Below are positions 11,112 to 23,154 of a DNA stretch of 64,000 bases, piece by piece. A program made the position numbers and the translations under genes. The stretch is from Phoenix dactylifera. Lineage: Eukaryota; Streptophyta; Magnoliopsida; Arecales; Arecaceae. The stretch lies in the NCBI RefSeq assembly GCF_009389715.1, contig NW_024068498.1, positions 62,001 through 126,000 of the forward strand, in the 5' to 3' direction. The notes under the pieces are model-generated. The model did not search any database. It saw nothing but the letters and a program-made list of their open reading frames with translations, and had not been told where the DNA came from. Positions within the stretch are counted from its first letter, which is position 1; each line of letters begins with the position of its first letter.

Positions 11112-11642
11112 CTAACCTGCTCCGCCTTCTTCCATCGCTGGGCTCTTCCTCTCGGGTCCCACTGCCACGTGGCAGCTGGAGCGGCATGTCGGACAGGTGC
11201 TCCGTGCGGCCAGCCACCGCTCGATGCAGCGGACATGGAACCCGTGGTTACACGGCGCCAAGACCCTCAGTCCGTCCCCCTCGACGAACTCGGCGAGGCA
11301 GATGGCGCACTCCGCCTCCGCCCTGGCCAGCCTCGTGCCCGCCGAGAACACCAGCGTCGTCCCCTCCGCCTCCGCTGCGGGAGGCCGCGCCACCTGCTTC
11401 TCGGGGTCCGCCGGCGAAGGGCGGCGGCGGGCGGCGGCGCAGAAGAGGAAGCGGATGGCGGCGGCGAGGGTGGCGGCGAGGAGGAGGGCAACGAAGAGAG
11501 CGGCGAGGATGATGAGCATGCTGGTCCCGAAATCGCCCGCACCGGAGTAGGGGCCCCACTTGTTGGACGGGGGTGCGGCGGCCGCGGCGGAGGGCGGCGG
11601 CGGAGGGGAGGAGAGGGACGCCTCGTGGTAAGGGGCCGCCAT
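11112..11642 (-). CDS. ATL-type RING-H2 finger E3 ubiquitin ligase
   Basis: One uninterrupted reading frame of 176 residues. I chose the ATG at 11642 (context GCAGCCATGGCG); the frame stays open a further 61 codons upstream, but that stretch is CT-rich and low-complexity, as a UTR would be. A proline/alanine-rich N-terminus (1-28) is followed by one membrane segment (about 41-66, SMLIILAALFVALLLAATLA), a basic stop-transfer stretch (ARRR) and a C-terminal RING-H2 finger. The zinc ligands are C112, C115, C131, H133, H136, C139, C150 and C153, with the WLAARSTCPTCR end typical of plant ATL proteins. These attach ubiquitin to substrates at membranes with an E2 partner, often in defence or stress responses. 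Substrate unknown. The gene is compact, GC-rich and intronless, as usual for the family. Confidence 0.92.
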   Translation of the reverse strand: MAAPYHEASLSSPPPPPSAAAAAPPSNKWGPYSGAGDFGTSMLIILAALFVALLLAATLAAAIRFLFCAAARRRPSPADPEKQVARPPAAEAEGTTLVFSAGTRLARAEAECAICLAEFVEGDGLRVLAPCNHGFHVRCIERWLAARSTCPTCRSSCHVAVGPERKSPAMEEGGAG

Positions 11643-11700
11643 GGCTGCTCTATTGTTGTTAATTTTGAGAGAAATATAGAGGGAAAGAGAGAGAGAGGAA

Positions 11701-11774
11701 TTGAGCACATCGAATTGAATTGGGGTGAGAGGTGGAGTTGAGTACATAGAATTGAATTGGGGGGAGAATGATGG
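11701..11774. repeat. 37-bp tandem duplication in the 5' flank of the ATL gene
   Basis: Two adjacent copies of a 37-bp unit (beginning TTGAGCACATCGAATTGAAT and TTGAGTACATAGAATTGAAT) lie 60-130 bp upstream of the ATL start. They fall within the likely promoter or 5' UTR. Confidence 0.75.
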
Positions 11775-12032
11775 GATTTGCAAATACGTGGGCGATGGTG
11801 CGGCTGGAAAGTGGAAAGGCGTCACTTTTCCGGTAGGGACTTCTTTGCTTTGCAGTTATCTGTTGGGGTAAGAACTGCAGATGTTAGGTGCTGGTGTGGG
11901 CATAAAAGATTTCTATGCGGGAAACATATCCACATCCACTGCCGCTTATCCTTTGCGTGCTGGATCGTATCCCTCCATGTGACCAAGGCAGAAAGGCAGG
12001 AGAAACAAAAGAAAACGCAGTCTTCTAAAAGA

Positions 12033-12414
12033 TCCAACTTTGACGGCAGTGTCTTCAACGAAGGTACGAAAGATAGTGCCGGGTTTGCGATTCATGACCA
12101 GAGAATTATGCTGGTGGCAAAGGTGAAAGATGCTTGGGAGGTGAAAGATTCCACGAAGGAGAGTGTCATCTCTAAAATATTACCATCTCTTTGGCAGAGA
12201 TGAAAGATGCTTGGGAGGGTTTGATGTATGCAACCATCGTGCTTCAAGCTCCTAACATAGTTTTAGAAGGAGATTCAAAGATGGTCGTCAGCTGGTTGTC
12301 TAAACTTCAGATGGATCCCGATGTCTTTCACCTCATTTTGGAGAACACGAGGAAGATAATCGCTATGTTAAGCTTATTTGTTGGCAACAGAGATTTTAGA
12401 GCTTTTCAGAAGTA
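12033..12414 (+). pseudogene. RNase H-like (RVT_3) relic of a retroelement
   Basis: A first segment reads NFDGSVFNEGTKDSAGFAIH, matching the opening strands of the plant RNase H-like RVT_3 domain (FDGS with the catalytic Asp). A later segment in another frame reads LVLEGDSKMVVSW-like (actually IVLEGDSKMVVSWLSK), matching the second catalytic strand EGDS. Between them AAAGATGCTTGGGAGG occurs twice, at about 12126 and 12202. A local duplication therefore separates the two parts and shifts the frame. Such domains come from LINE-type retroelements or standalone copies of them. The piece is short, frameshifted and lacks other domains, so it is not a working gene. Confidence 0.6.
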
Positions 12415-12419
12415 AAATT

Positions 12420-12865
12420 TTATAAAGTATTGGTAACCAAAAATAAAAAATAATTTTAGTATGATAAAATGATAATAAAAAATATTGCATAGTATTAAAT
12501 AGTAAAATATAATACAATATAATATTACATATTATTACATCTTAAAATATAATTATTCTATATAATATTATAGCATAACAATATAACATAATATAATATA
12601 ATATAATATGATATGATACGATATAATAATGTACTATTAATAGTACAATATTACTATAATGTAATATAATGTGATATAATATTATTATAATTATGACATA
12701 ATATAATATAGTATTATATAATAATGTTGCAATGTAATATAACAATATAATATAATGGATTAGAATCTATTCTAATAATATATTATATTTTATTATAGTA
12801 TAATATAAATTACTATTAAATATTATTATATTAGATTGCATTATTGTAATATTATATTATATTAT
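12420..12865. repeat. AT-only low-complexity block, left part
   Basis: Nearly pure A/T sequence built from ATAATATAAT-type units. The same kind of sequence continues at 19223-19540. The LTR element therefore landed inside one AT-rich block of about 760 bp. Confidence 0.85.
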
Positions 12866-15007
12866 TGTCACGCCCCGAACCCGGGGCCCGGGGCGCGAGC
12901 AGACGCCGCGCACCTGCAGGGCGAACCCCGCAGGCACGCAAGGCAGATGAATCAGATTCCACATCAATAGCTAAACAAAGATAAATTCCAACTTTCAATT
13001 GAAATGTCCATATATACATAAGTCAAAAGAAAAAGTCAATATCTACTAGCTAACTACATCATGATCACTCCACCCCGTAATCCCCATAGTCACATATCAT
13101 CACCTGTAAAAAATGTAAATAGTAGGAATGAGCTAACAGCTCAGTAGGCAACATCATGCAATAAAGTCATCATATAACATGTCATAATGCATATAAAAGC
13201 AGCTAAACTCATAAATCCAAAAATCCACACAATAATCTGTAAACCCGATCCGAGACTCAAAATATCTCAACCGCATGACTACGGCCACATCACCCAGTGG
13301 CATGGTTACACCGAAGTGCCAATACAACTCTCCGAAGAGCCGCTCCACTGAGCCAACGCGCCACTGTGCCGCACCCCCTGGTGCCAAACTCACGCTCCAC
13401 TGAGCCGCTCCGAAGAGCAAAACGCACCCCTGTGCCGCCACTATTCTATCACCGGTGGTCGCGGTGTTGGAACTAGTTCCTCAGTACAAGTCGACAGGGC
13501 CAACGTATCATCCCATTGGCGGGGCCTAGACATAGTCACGCGGATTTTAAAAATCAATAAATCAACTTTCCAAATCAAAGTCATAATCATACTCCCAACA
13601 GTAAAGCACATAATAATTTATGAAATTAAATATTTAATTCTAATTCTAACACATATTGCCAATAATAAATTAATAAATCAACATATGCAAGATACATGTT
13701 AAAATTCTACTTTAAAGCAACGGTCACCTACCTGGGATCGCTTAAAAAATTCCTGCCACAGATATCACGAACCCCTGGTTAAACATAAATATTAATTATT
13801 TAATTAATTTAGAAACATAATTTAAACTAATTCCAACCCCTTAAATTCCTAAGTTCAAAGATCCAAGAATGGGTCCCCAAAATCAAGCATAGACCCTAAG
13901 AATAAATAGACTAAATCCCAAAAATCAGAATTCTTTAGACCCAAACCAATTGTAGCCCAAAACAGATTAGGCCCAATTGAACCAAACCAGATTCAGGTCT
14001 AGATCAGATCTCAGGCCCATACCAAACCAGCCCACAGATCCAATTAGGTTCAACTCAGCCCAACACAGATTCTCCAACCCAAATTCTTGACTCAGATTCA
14101 GACCCTAATCAGAACCCATTTACTCCAACTCGGATCAAACCCTATTCACAGCATAGGTGAAACCGGTTCACAGTTTGAACCCGGTCCAAGATCTGGTTCA
14201 CAAATCAGGCACGGAAATCAATGCAAGGAAAAACACCCAGTCGGAAGAAGAAGAAGAAGAAGAAGAAGAAGAAGAAAAAGAAGGAGAAGAGGAAGAAGAA
14301 GGAGAAGAAGAAGAAGAAAGAAAGAAGGGGGGGTGGCTGGTGGCTCCGGTCGGCCCTCGACGGCCGACTGTGGCCCTCGACGGCGGCGCTCGGCCCGCCG
14401 CCGTCGGCCATCCCACTGTCACAAGCCGAGCGGAGGAAGAAGAAGAGAAGAAAGAGAGGAAGAAAGGGAGGAAAGAGAGGGAGACCGGGGCTGGAAGCCC
14501 GGCCCCCGTTCACCCACCTCCGGCCGAACCCATTTCGGCCGGATTGACCCCGGCCGGCCACCGTCGGCCGGCCGAATCTCCCAAAAGGAACTTCCCCGAA
14601 ACAGGGGAAGTAAAACCCATTGATTCCCATCGTTTCTCTCCCCTTAAATCCAAAAAAAAAATAGGTCTATGTTGTCTTGCTCACCTCCGGTCGTCGACGA
14701 AAGGATACCCGGCGGCGGTGGCGGCGACGGTGGCTCCGGCGATCCTTTCAAAAAAAAGGAAGAAGATGAGGGGAAAAACTCAAGTTTTTTTTTTTTTTTA
14801 GAGGGATGGGGAAAAGGATGGGGCTCGGATGAGGCTCTCAGAGGAGAGAAAGAGGGAGAGAGAGAGAGAGAGAGGGAGAGGGAAGAGGGAAGAGGGGGGT
14901 GGGGCGGAGATCCCGCTGGCCGTTCGGCCGGCGTGGTCTTCGTGGGCAGACCACGATGACCCAACTGAAGTCGGCACTCCTTGCCGACTTCAGTTCGGGT
15001 CTTCACA
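12866..15007 (-). repeat. LTR, left copy (3' LTR in element orientation)
   Basis: It starts TGTCACGCCCCGAACC and ends GGGTCTTCACA on the plus strand. Inside are a CCG-rich segment, a purine/pyrimidine-skewed GAA tract (14242-14330), a GA-rich tract (14845-14900) and three closely spaced hairpins near 14917-14995. One of these has a perfect 13-bp stem. It is collinear with 17085-19222. Confidence 0.93.
14242..14330. repeat. GAA/GGA microsatellite within the LTR
   Basis: An imperfect GAA run, matched at 18462-18545 in the other LTR. It produces long charged or serine/phenylalanine-rich open frames on both strands, which are not genes. Confidence 0.9.
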
Positions 15008-15054
15008 CTCTAACCAACTAAAAAGAAATTTCGTCCTCGAAATTAAAACATACC

Positions 15055-15246
15055 TCAATCCAAGAACAAGGCAGGGAACTTCTCTCTCATCTCCTCCTCC
15101 AGCTCCCAGGTGGCTTCTCTCTTACTGTAATTGCTCCACTGCACCTTTACATAAGGAATCGTGCGCCTCCTCAAAACTTGGTCCTTCCTATTTACCACAC
15201 GTAGTAAGTTCTTTTGATCTCCTTCAAAAGAATTCCAAACTCCCAA
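15055..15246 (-). pseudogene. Pol C-terminal piece with chromodomain, LTR element
   Basis: The minus-strand reading contains DQVLRRRTIPYVKVQWSN and REATWELEEEMREKFP, the aromatic-rich chromodomain that ends the integrase of plant chromoviruses. The usual GAGGACGAAATTTCTTTT-like tail follows before the LTR. This part identifies the element as a chromovirus. The rest of the interior (15247-17060) is AT-rich and shows no recognisable protein domains. Confidence 0.85.
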
Positions 15247-17061
15247 CCTTGGATTAAAATGCCATAATTATATCCCAAACTAATTAATTTCTCTTGATTC
15301 TACATAGAGATCATAATTGGCTTAATAGAAATAGGAGAAATCTTTAGTATCAAATCCTCTTAATATTCTATAATCATTTTTTTTTTCTTTTCTTTCTCCC
15401 ACATCATTCCAACAAATAAGAGATCCATGTTAAAACATTCCAAGTCTAAGACCAACCAAGGAATCATCAATCGTAAATGCTAAATTTAACATGCCCAAGA
15501 TTCTCCCAAAAGTTGTCAACAATAGAAGATCCACTGGTGAAAATTACAGAGCTACCTTTAGATCATCCATAGAATCAACAACATTCTCCTGAAACTAACT
15601 CAAGTATTTCATCATAATGCCTTTTAGATCAAATATTAATGATCTTAACCAGTTTCAAAATAAGTCAAACCACCAGACTTCCGCTGCACACTCTGATTTA
15701 ATTCATTTAATTCTTTAAAGTCACAAATGATTTCTGACTAAAGTATCACTTTGCATTAAGACTAAGAAACTCCAAATTTCAAATTTCCAAGTAGAACTAG
15801 AGCAAAACCTCTAGATCTTTTTGTCCTCAATTTATATAGAGTATACTTACCATAACTAACCCCCAATCCTTTAGTCAAGTTTAAGGTCACTACGTGATCT
15901 CCACAACCTTCTTAGAATCCAAAAATATCTAGGTTTAATTTAAAGGGGTAATTCTTGTATTCCCTCAGCAATTTAATCAAAAAATCTACATTGATTTTCC
16001 TTCCAACAGAATTTACTTCAAATTCAATGGGTTAGAACTGTTGAGCCAATATCACTATGAGTAGGAATTAACCCTATCAACCTCCAAATTCTTTTTCACC
16101 AAAATTCATAATGTCTATGATCAATGCTACACATAATAACTCATATAAGCATCTCAAAATCGAAATTTCTACTCAATTTTGTATTTTACAATGACAAAAA
16201 TTTCTAGTTAGATCATAAACCGAGACTTGAGTTCAAATTAACACATCCAATAGTCTCCAACAATTATAAGAAAAATTCAGTAGCCCAATCTGAATATACA
16301 AATTCAAGTAATTAGAATTCTCCACCAATTTGCTTACTAGCCCTAAAAATTTAACCCACCAATAGAAATACATCTATTTAAAATATCCAAACATGTCAAT
16401 ACCAAATATAATTTCATATACAGATTTAACCTCGAAGAACAATCTGTTTTAATATTATGAAAAATCGTTCTTAGCTCACTCCAATGCTATAATAGATCCA
16501 TGCACAAACTCTACTCTAATAATTACCAACAAAACCAAAAGTACTATTACATCTGCACCCATATCATGTTTGAACTTTCAGATCACTTACACAACATCTA
16601 AACATGATATAACTAATATGCCAAGGCTAACCTTCCTATACATGCCTTAGGTCTACCCTCTCTTATCATGATCAAAGACAATTTATACTTTCCTTCCACA
16701 CTCATCGAAAACCAAATCCGATGCATACATTTTATCACAATGCCCAGTGATCTCACACCTTAAGCACTGAATTTAATTATCATGTCCCAAATGATCATAA
16801 CCTTAAGCTATGATATATTTCTGTCACGATCCCTAGTGATCTTAAACATATGCTCAGATTCCAACTGGTCACATTTTCCAATAAGCTTAAACCTCAAACT
16901 TTAATGCCACTAAGGCCACAGTCCCTAGTAGTCTTAAACCTTAGATTATAATATCATTCTTGTTACAATCTCAAGTGATTATAAACCAAATCTCTGATAG
17001 TTTTTCTATCATAATTCTCCACTGATACTCACCTGAACATAAACCCTAGGATACCTTAACC

Positions 17062-17082
17062 TTAAGCTCTGATACCACTAAA
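17062..17082 (-). other. Primer-binding site, tRNA-Met type
   Basis: The minus strand reads TAGTGGTATCAGAGCTTAAG directly beside the right LTR. TGGTATCAGAG matches the 3' end of initiator methionine tRNA, the common primer of plant LTR retroelements, and fixes the element's orientation. Confidence 0.85.
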
Positions 17083-17084
17083 TC

Positions 17085-19222
17085 TGTCACGCCCCGAACC
17101 CGGGGCCCGGGGCGCGAGCAGACGCCGCGCACCTGCAGGGCGAACCCCGCAGGCACGCAAGGCAGATGAATCAGATTCCACATCAATAGCTAAACAAAGA
17201 TAAATTCCAACTTTCAATTCAAATGTCCATATATACATAAGTCAAAAGAAAAAGTCAATATCTACTAGCTAACTACATCATGATCACTCCACCCCGTAAT
17301 CCCCATAGTCACATATCATCACCTGTAAAAAATGTAAATAGTAGGAATGAGCTAACAGCTCAGTAGGCAACATCATGCAATAAAGTCATCATATAACATG
17401 TCATAATGCATATAAAAGCAGCTAAACTCATAAATCCAAAAATCCACACAATAATCTGTAAACCCGATCCGAGACTCAAAATATCTCAACCGCATGACTA
17501 CGGCCACATCACCCAGTGGCATGGTTACACCGAAGTGCCAATACAACTCTCCGAAGAGCCGCTCCACTGAGCCAACGCACCACTGTGCCGCACCCCCTGG
17601 TGCCAAACTCACGCTCCACTGAGCCGCTCCGAAGAGCAAAACGCACCCCTGTGCCGCCACTATTCTATCACCGGTGGTCGCGGTGTCGGAACTAGTTCCT
17701 CAGTACAAGTCGACAGGGCCAACGTATCATCCCATTGGCGGGGCCTAGACTATAGTCACGCGGATTTTAAAAATCAATAAATCAACTTTCCAAATCAAAG
17801 TCATAATCATACTCCCAACAGTAAAGCACATAATAATTTATGAAATTAAATATTTAATTCTAATTCTAACACATATTGCCAATAATAAATTAATAAATCA
17901 ACATATGCAAGATACATGTTAAAATTCTACTTTAAAGCAACGGTCACCTACCTGGGATCGCTTAAAAAATTCCTGCCACAGATATCACGAACCCCTGGTT
18001 AAACATAAATATTAATTTTTTAATTAATTTAGAAACATAATTTAAACTAATTCCAACTCCTTAAATTCCTAAGTTCAAAGATCCAAGAATGGGTCCCCAA
18101 AATCAAGCATAGACCCTAAGAATAAATAGACTAAATCCCAAAAATCAGAATTCTTTAGACCCAAACCAATTGTAGCCCAAAACAGATTAGGCCCAATTGA
18201 ACCAAACCAGATTCAGGTCCAGATCAGATCTCAGGCCCATACCAAACCAGCCCACAGATCCAATTAGGTTCAACTCAGCCCAACACAGATTCTCCAACCC
18301 AAATTCTTGACTCAGATTCAGACCCTAATCAGAACCCATTTACTCCAACTCGGATCAAACCCTATTCACAGCATAGGTGAAACCGGTTCACAGTTTGAAC
18401 CCGGTCCAAGATCTGGTTCACAAATCAGGCACGGAAATCAATGCAAGGAAAAACACCCAGCCGGAAGAAGAAGAAGAAGAAGAAGAAGAAGAAAAAGAAG
18501 GAGAAGAGGAAGAAGAAGGAGAAGAAGAAGAAGAAAGAAAGAAGGGGGGGGTGGCTGGTGGCTCCGGTCGGCCCTCGACGGCCGACTGTGGCCCTCGACG
18601 GCGGCGCTCGGCCCGCCGCCGTCGGCCATCCCACTGTCACAAGCCGAGCGGAGGAAGAAGAAGAGAAGAAAGAGAGGAAGAAAGGGAGGAAAGAGGGGGA
18701 GACCGGGGCTGGAAGCCCGGCCCCCGTTCACCCACCTCCGGCCGAACCCATTTCGGCCGGATTGACCCCGGCCGGCCACCGTCGGCCGGCCGAATCTCCC
18801 AAAAGGAACTTCCCCGAAACAGGGGAAGTAAAACCCATTGATTCCCATCGTTTCTCTCCCCTTAAATCCAAAAAAAAAATAGGTCTATGTTGTCTTGCTC
18901 ACCTCCGGTCGTCGACGAAAGGATACCCGGCGGCGGTGGCGGCGACGGTGGCTCCGGCGATCCTTTCAAAAAAAAGGAAGAAGATGAGGGGAAAAACTCA
19001 AGTTTTTTTTTTTTAGAGGGATGGGGAAAAGGATGGGGCTCGGATGAGGCTCTCAGAGGAGAGAAAGAGGGGGAGAGAGAGAGAGAGAGGGAGAGGGAAG
19101 AGGGAAGAGGGGGGTGGGGCGGAGATCCCGCTGGCCGTTCGGCCGGCGTGGTCTTCGTGGGCAGACCACGATGACCCAACTGAAGTCGGCACTCCTTGCC
19201 GACTTCAGTTCGGGTCTTCACA
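17085..19222 (-). repeat. LTR, right copy (5' LTR in element orientation)
   Basis: Near-identical to 12866-15007, with a slightly shorter GAA tract (18462-18545). As the 5' LTR it would carry the element's promoter, reading leftward. Confidence 0.93.
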
Positions 19223-19540
19223 ATTATATATTATAATAATATAACATTATTATAATATAATCATATAATGGAATATAATATAATGTAATATAATATCTTG
19301 TTATATTATTAATAGTATATTATAATAATATTATATATTATCGTAATATAACTATTATTATAATAATATAATATTATGATTGTGTTAAAATGTTATATTA
19401 TGCTTATATTATAATTATTTATTACTGCAATAATATAATATATTATTATATTATAATATAATAATTATTAATTTATTATTATATTATATTATATTTATAG
19501 TATAATAGTATATTCTGATATGATATAATATAGGATGTAA
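19223..19540. repeat. AT-only low-complexity block, right part
   Basis: Continuation of the AT-rich block found at 12420-12865, split by the LTR element. From 19541 to 20340 I see ordinary AT-rich spacer and no gene. Confidence 0.85.
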
Positions 19541-20349
19541 TTATGAGATTTATTGATGGACATTTTGGTCATCAGAAAATTTTATTAAAACCAAAACAGC
19601 TTTCCGACATTAGTGAGAAAGCACTTTTGGAAAAAAGCTCTAAAATAGAGCTCTTTCCAAATAGTCATTTTCAATTTTCTAACAAAGCCAAAACAACTTC
19701 TCAACTTTTTACCAAACATCACCGTACTATCCAAAAGTACTTTGGACCAAAAATGCTTTCTAACCCGCCAAAAATTTTGCCAAATAGGGCCTAGATGGTC
19801 TCTATTTTGGTTAATCCATTTGGATTCATCTTCTAACCTAATCAGCACTGCTTCAGCTTTGCGATATTTTTCGTATGGATGCTAGCGATTCTTACCCAAA
19901 AAAAAATTAAGAGTTTTAAATCTATAATTTTTTTTTTAAGGTAACGCTAAACATGTGCTGGGCATGTGAGTCCACGTTCGAAGGGCTATGAATATCAATA
20001 GAGCTGTGAGAAACTGCAGTAGAAAAAAGAAAAGAATTATGTGGGAAATTAAACAGAGAAAAAACCATCTGCACTGTCAGGGAAAAGGAACAAAGTTGTG
20101 TGGGGAAGCCGAAGTATAGACATATGAAAGAATAGTATTTATATGCATGCATGGGTTTATGTCATTAAATCAAACTCCGAACCCCTATTCAAATCGGGCG
20201 AAAGGATAAACTTTATTTTCCAGACGTGACTTCCACAAACAACTATTTCAGATTGTCCAAACCTGTTACCCGACCGAAGCGCCAAGATTTGGGCATGGGT
20301 CTACAAGCCTATTAAAATCCCAACCGCGATCAAAAAGCTCTCCTTTATT

Positions 20350-20402
20350 TTTTCAGGCGACGCCTCTCCTCGCCCCCACTCGCCTCCTTTTTCCTGCAAT
20401 CA
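20350..20402 (+). other. Possible non-coding first exon of an unidentified or decayed gene
   Basis: A CT-rich segment (CCTCTCCTCGCCCCCACTC and similar) ends at CAATCAG|GTATGC, a good donor, and resembles a plant 5' UTR exon. No coding exon was convincingly found downstream on the plus strand before the MULE relic at 23155. It may belong to a gene now lost or to nothing. Confidence 0.2.
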
Positions 20403-20929
20403 GGTATGCATACTGGTGACGCCCCCGTCATAATTTTATTTTTTTTAAATAAAATGTTCAGGAAGGGAGAAGTTACTTTACGTTAATTCTTGTGATTTTC
20501 AATCCTGCCATGATGATGAAACTTATTGTGCCACGACGGTTCTTTTGTTGTTGTAACTAGCAATTGATATATTGGATTTAGGGCTTGAAGATTTGCCGTT
20601 TTGAGAGAAAAATCATGCATGTATCTTAGTGTTAGATGAAATTTGTTTGATAGAATTATGCTTCCTTTTTCTTTCTTTCTTTCTTTTTTTCCCCATTTTT
20701 TCCCAATCCCACGTCGATCCATTACGTGAATATGATAGAGTTGCACTGTTGTTATTTGGTAGAGAACACTTGATTTTTTTTTTTCTTTTTTGATTGTAAA
20801 GGAGGGATTGAATTACCCACCATTTATTTGAAAAAAAATGGAGGAATACAGGAGAGACACCTAGCCAGGTGCTAGGTCAAGGAAACATTACATGATTGAA
20901 GTCTACTAATCACAACGTAAAGTTCCCAT

Positions 20930-21110
20930 TACTACAAACTAAGACATTTCCGGGGTCTCACCAAGGCTGAAACCTTTTGCAAAACAGCGACCAGCAAGGA
21001 TTGTCTCGCCCGAAAAATTCTCCCATTCCTTTCAATCCAGATCGCCAACATAAAGCGATAACAACTTGATTACAGCCTGCCCTGATCTCCTTCTTTGCAT
21101 AAGTTATATG
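20930..21110 (-). pseudogene. LINE 3' tail (zf-RVT region)
   Basis: The minus strand reads AIWIERNGRIFRARQSLL near 21045-20990, the conserved end of plant LINE ORF2 proteins after the zinc-binding motif (IW-ERN-R-F). Upstream residues (LCPWKVAP, then CNQVV) lie in another frame, so the copy is decayed. No full reverse transcriptase is present. Confidence 0.55.
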
Positions 21111-21169
21111 CTTAGTCGGTGCAACCTTCCATGGACATAAATGATAATAAGAAAGAGCTTTCTATAGGG

Positions 21170-23154
21170 AAAGAAAGCTTTGATCAAGAAAATTTTAATG
21201 GGAAAGTAACCCCTGCTGTTGCTCATCTGTGATGCATGTTAAGTCAATGCATGCAATGCTTTTCTTAAGGAATAAAAATAAGCTGGCCAGAAAAAAAGGG
21301 ATCATGTTATGCTTCCAAGCGTAGCAATGACATGTACCTATCCCCTTTTTCTTCTTCCTCACTATTTCTTTGCATGAAGCCCCATTCTGGGGTTTGAAAT
21401 ATCTTTTAAAGAACAGTATGCTGATTGCTTTGTGTCAATCCCTCTCCCTTGTTAAGAATTTGTCCTCGAGTTCTCTCTTAGGCCATCTTAGCTTAAATGG
21501 TATTTGTACAAATGTGCAATATTTGGAAGTCTTTAAACTTTTTTGCAAATTAATAATAGAGCAATAGGTTTATATAGGCATCCCGAAACGCTAATAATGC
21601 AAACTCTAGACTAATCAGGAAATTAAAAAAAAAAAAAACTACAAAATAAGATAAATGAAGTCCATATAAAATAAAGGGTAAAAAAAATAACCCTCTGCAT
21701 TTTGCATGAATTTGCAAATATCCTCTGTATGTCCAATTGCTGTAATATCCGCACTCCATTTTCCAGATTGTCACAATGTTACCTAGCGACCTCCCAATTG
21801 GGGCCAGAGCTTGCCTCTGATGCTTATGTTGCAAGTTATTTGGGGTATTTGTCTGATGTGGTTCTTTTCTTGTATTTTGTTTTAATGGAGATGGAAGCTG
21901 ACGTGGATGAACTATGGCGGAAAAAATACTTGCCACCAAGAGAGCTGCACATGTCGATCCCCTTCAGTCGAAGGACGTCCTTCCGTTCCCTTCTCAACTT
22001 CACTCTATCATTTTCACCATCCCTTTTGATCAAATTTGTCCCTACAGTATATGATTGGTAGAAATAGAGGTTTCGATCCAATCTCCAAACCCGATTTGCT
22101 TCAAAGATTATTCCAATTCATCAGGGATAGCAAGCATTCGAATTATTAAAATTCTAACGATAGGCCACAATAATCCGACCTTTTCTTGATGTTTGATTTG
22201 TATTTTACATGCATTTCCATGAATCACAGCAAAATACTATTCTTCATGATTTATGTTAGTGATTTTTCCAAATTATGGTTTCTAAAATTGGGATTTTTTT
22301 ATCCTCATGTTTCTACTATGTTCACGGCGCTCCATGAGTTATGTATGTGTTGATTTTACTTATTTTGCATGCAATTTGATTGCCATTGCCAAGTGTTTAT
22401 TGCATTAAAGGAATTGTAGAATGTTGAATTAGCAAGCACTGTGGGCACTGTGGGTTCTGCGGGCGCTGTTAATTCATATAATATTGATTTAATGTTTTGC
22501 CCACACACAAAAACAATTGTTTATCCCATTCCTTGGCATATGATTCACAAGGGCTGTTTGATTGCCTCTCCGTAATGCTACTTATGTCCAAACCATCTCA
22601 AATAGTTCTACATATCTATCAGAACTATTTTACAGTGGATTCAATCACCTGGCTAAAACCAACACAAATCTAATCAGGTCTTCTTGTCCTAAATCTCTTT
22701 TATAGGGGATGCAATCACCTAGCTCTCCATTTATTAGAACATTTGTCTTGCAGTTTGAAGGCATGATCAAATCCAAGTCACCCATCTTTCACTCAATTTG
22801 TTAGAAGGTCTAGCAAATAGTCCAACTCACCATATTGAATCTTTCTCAAACTCCAACATGAACACAAAGGTCTCAACCCTTAAAAGCATTAAGAGCTGAT
22901 CTTTCTCAAGATCAACATCATCTTTAAAAACATGCCGGTTTCCCATAAAAACCAGTAGAGAGAAACTGTCAGGGCCAGGGTCCTTCTGCCCTAGCAACCC
23001 CATTATGGCATCTTTAACCTTCCCTCTAACATATGTAATTGTTGAGGTGAGACAAGAAGCTCATGAGAGTTTTTTTCTGGAATTCTTGTTGAACTATTTT
23101 TCTAGCACTTGATTTTTATTGCACCAATATCTTCTAACTTCTCTTGTTATTTTG
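21170..23154. other. Spacer with no recognised gene
   Basis: AT-rich sequence with short open frames that have no family resemblance or splice support. A small GTGGGCACTGTGGGTTCTGC repeat occurs near 22441-22465. I can support nothing else here. Confidence 0.5.

Larger units (their letters stand above)
12866..19222 (-). mobile_element. LTR retrotransposon, Ty3/gypsy chromovirus-like (Tekay/Del type), broken
   Basis: Two direct LTRs of about 2.14 kb (12866-15007 and 17085-19222) flank a 2,077-bp interior. The LTRs have TG...CA ends, and the whole is bordered by the 5-bp duplication ATTAT (12861-12865 and 19223-19227). On the minus strand a methionine-tRNA-type primer site (TGGTATCAGAG) sits beside the right LTR, so the element reads leftward. 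A chromodomain-bearing pol tail lies beside the left LTR. The element is broken: most of gag-pol is not present, so it would be non-autonomous. By eye the LTRs differ at well under 1% of sites, which suggests insertion within roughly the last few hundred thousand years at usual plant rates (inference). Confidence 0.92.

Noticed and set aside
11643-11825. Upstream start for the ATL protein at 11825
   Set aside because: The extra 61 residues are CT-derived low complexity including the 37-bp repeat. The ATG at 11642 has a better context and fits the family length.
12542-12745. Tyrosine/isoleucine-rich frame
   Set aside because: Low-complexity AT block; chance open frame.
13154-13441. 95-residue minus-strand frame in the LTR, nearly identical at 17373-17660
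   Set aside because: It repeats because the LTR repeats. No domain, no homologue known to me, and it lies in LTR sequence, so I do not call a gene.
14087-14801. Lysine/arginine/glutamate-rich open frames, repeated at 18307-19016
   Set aside because: They arise from GAA and CCG tracts inside the LTRs and have mirror frames on the other strand.
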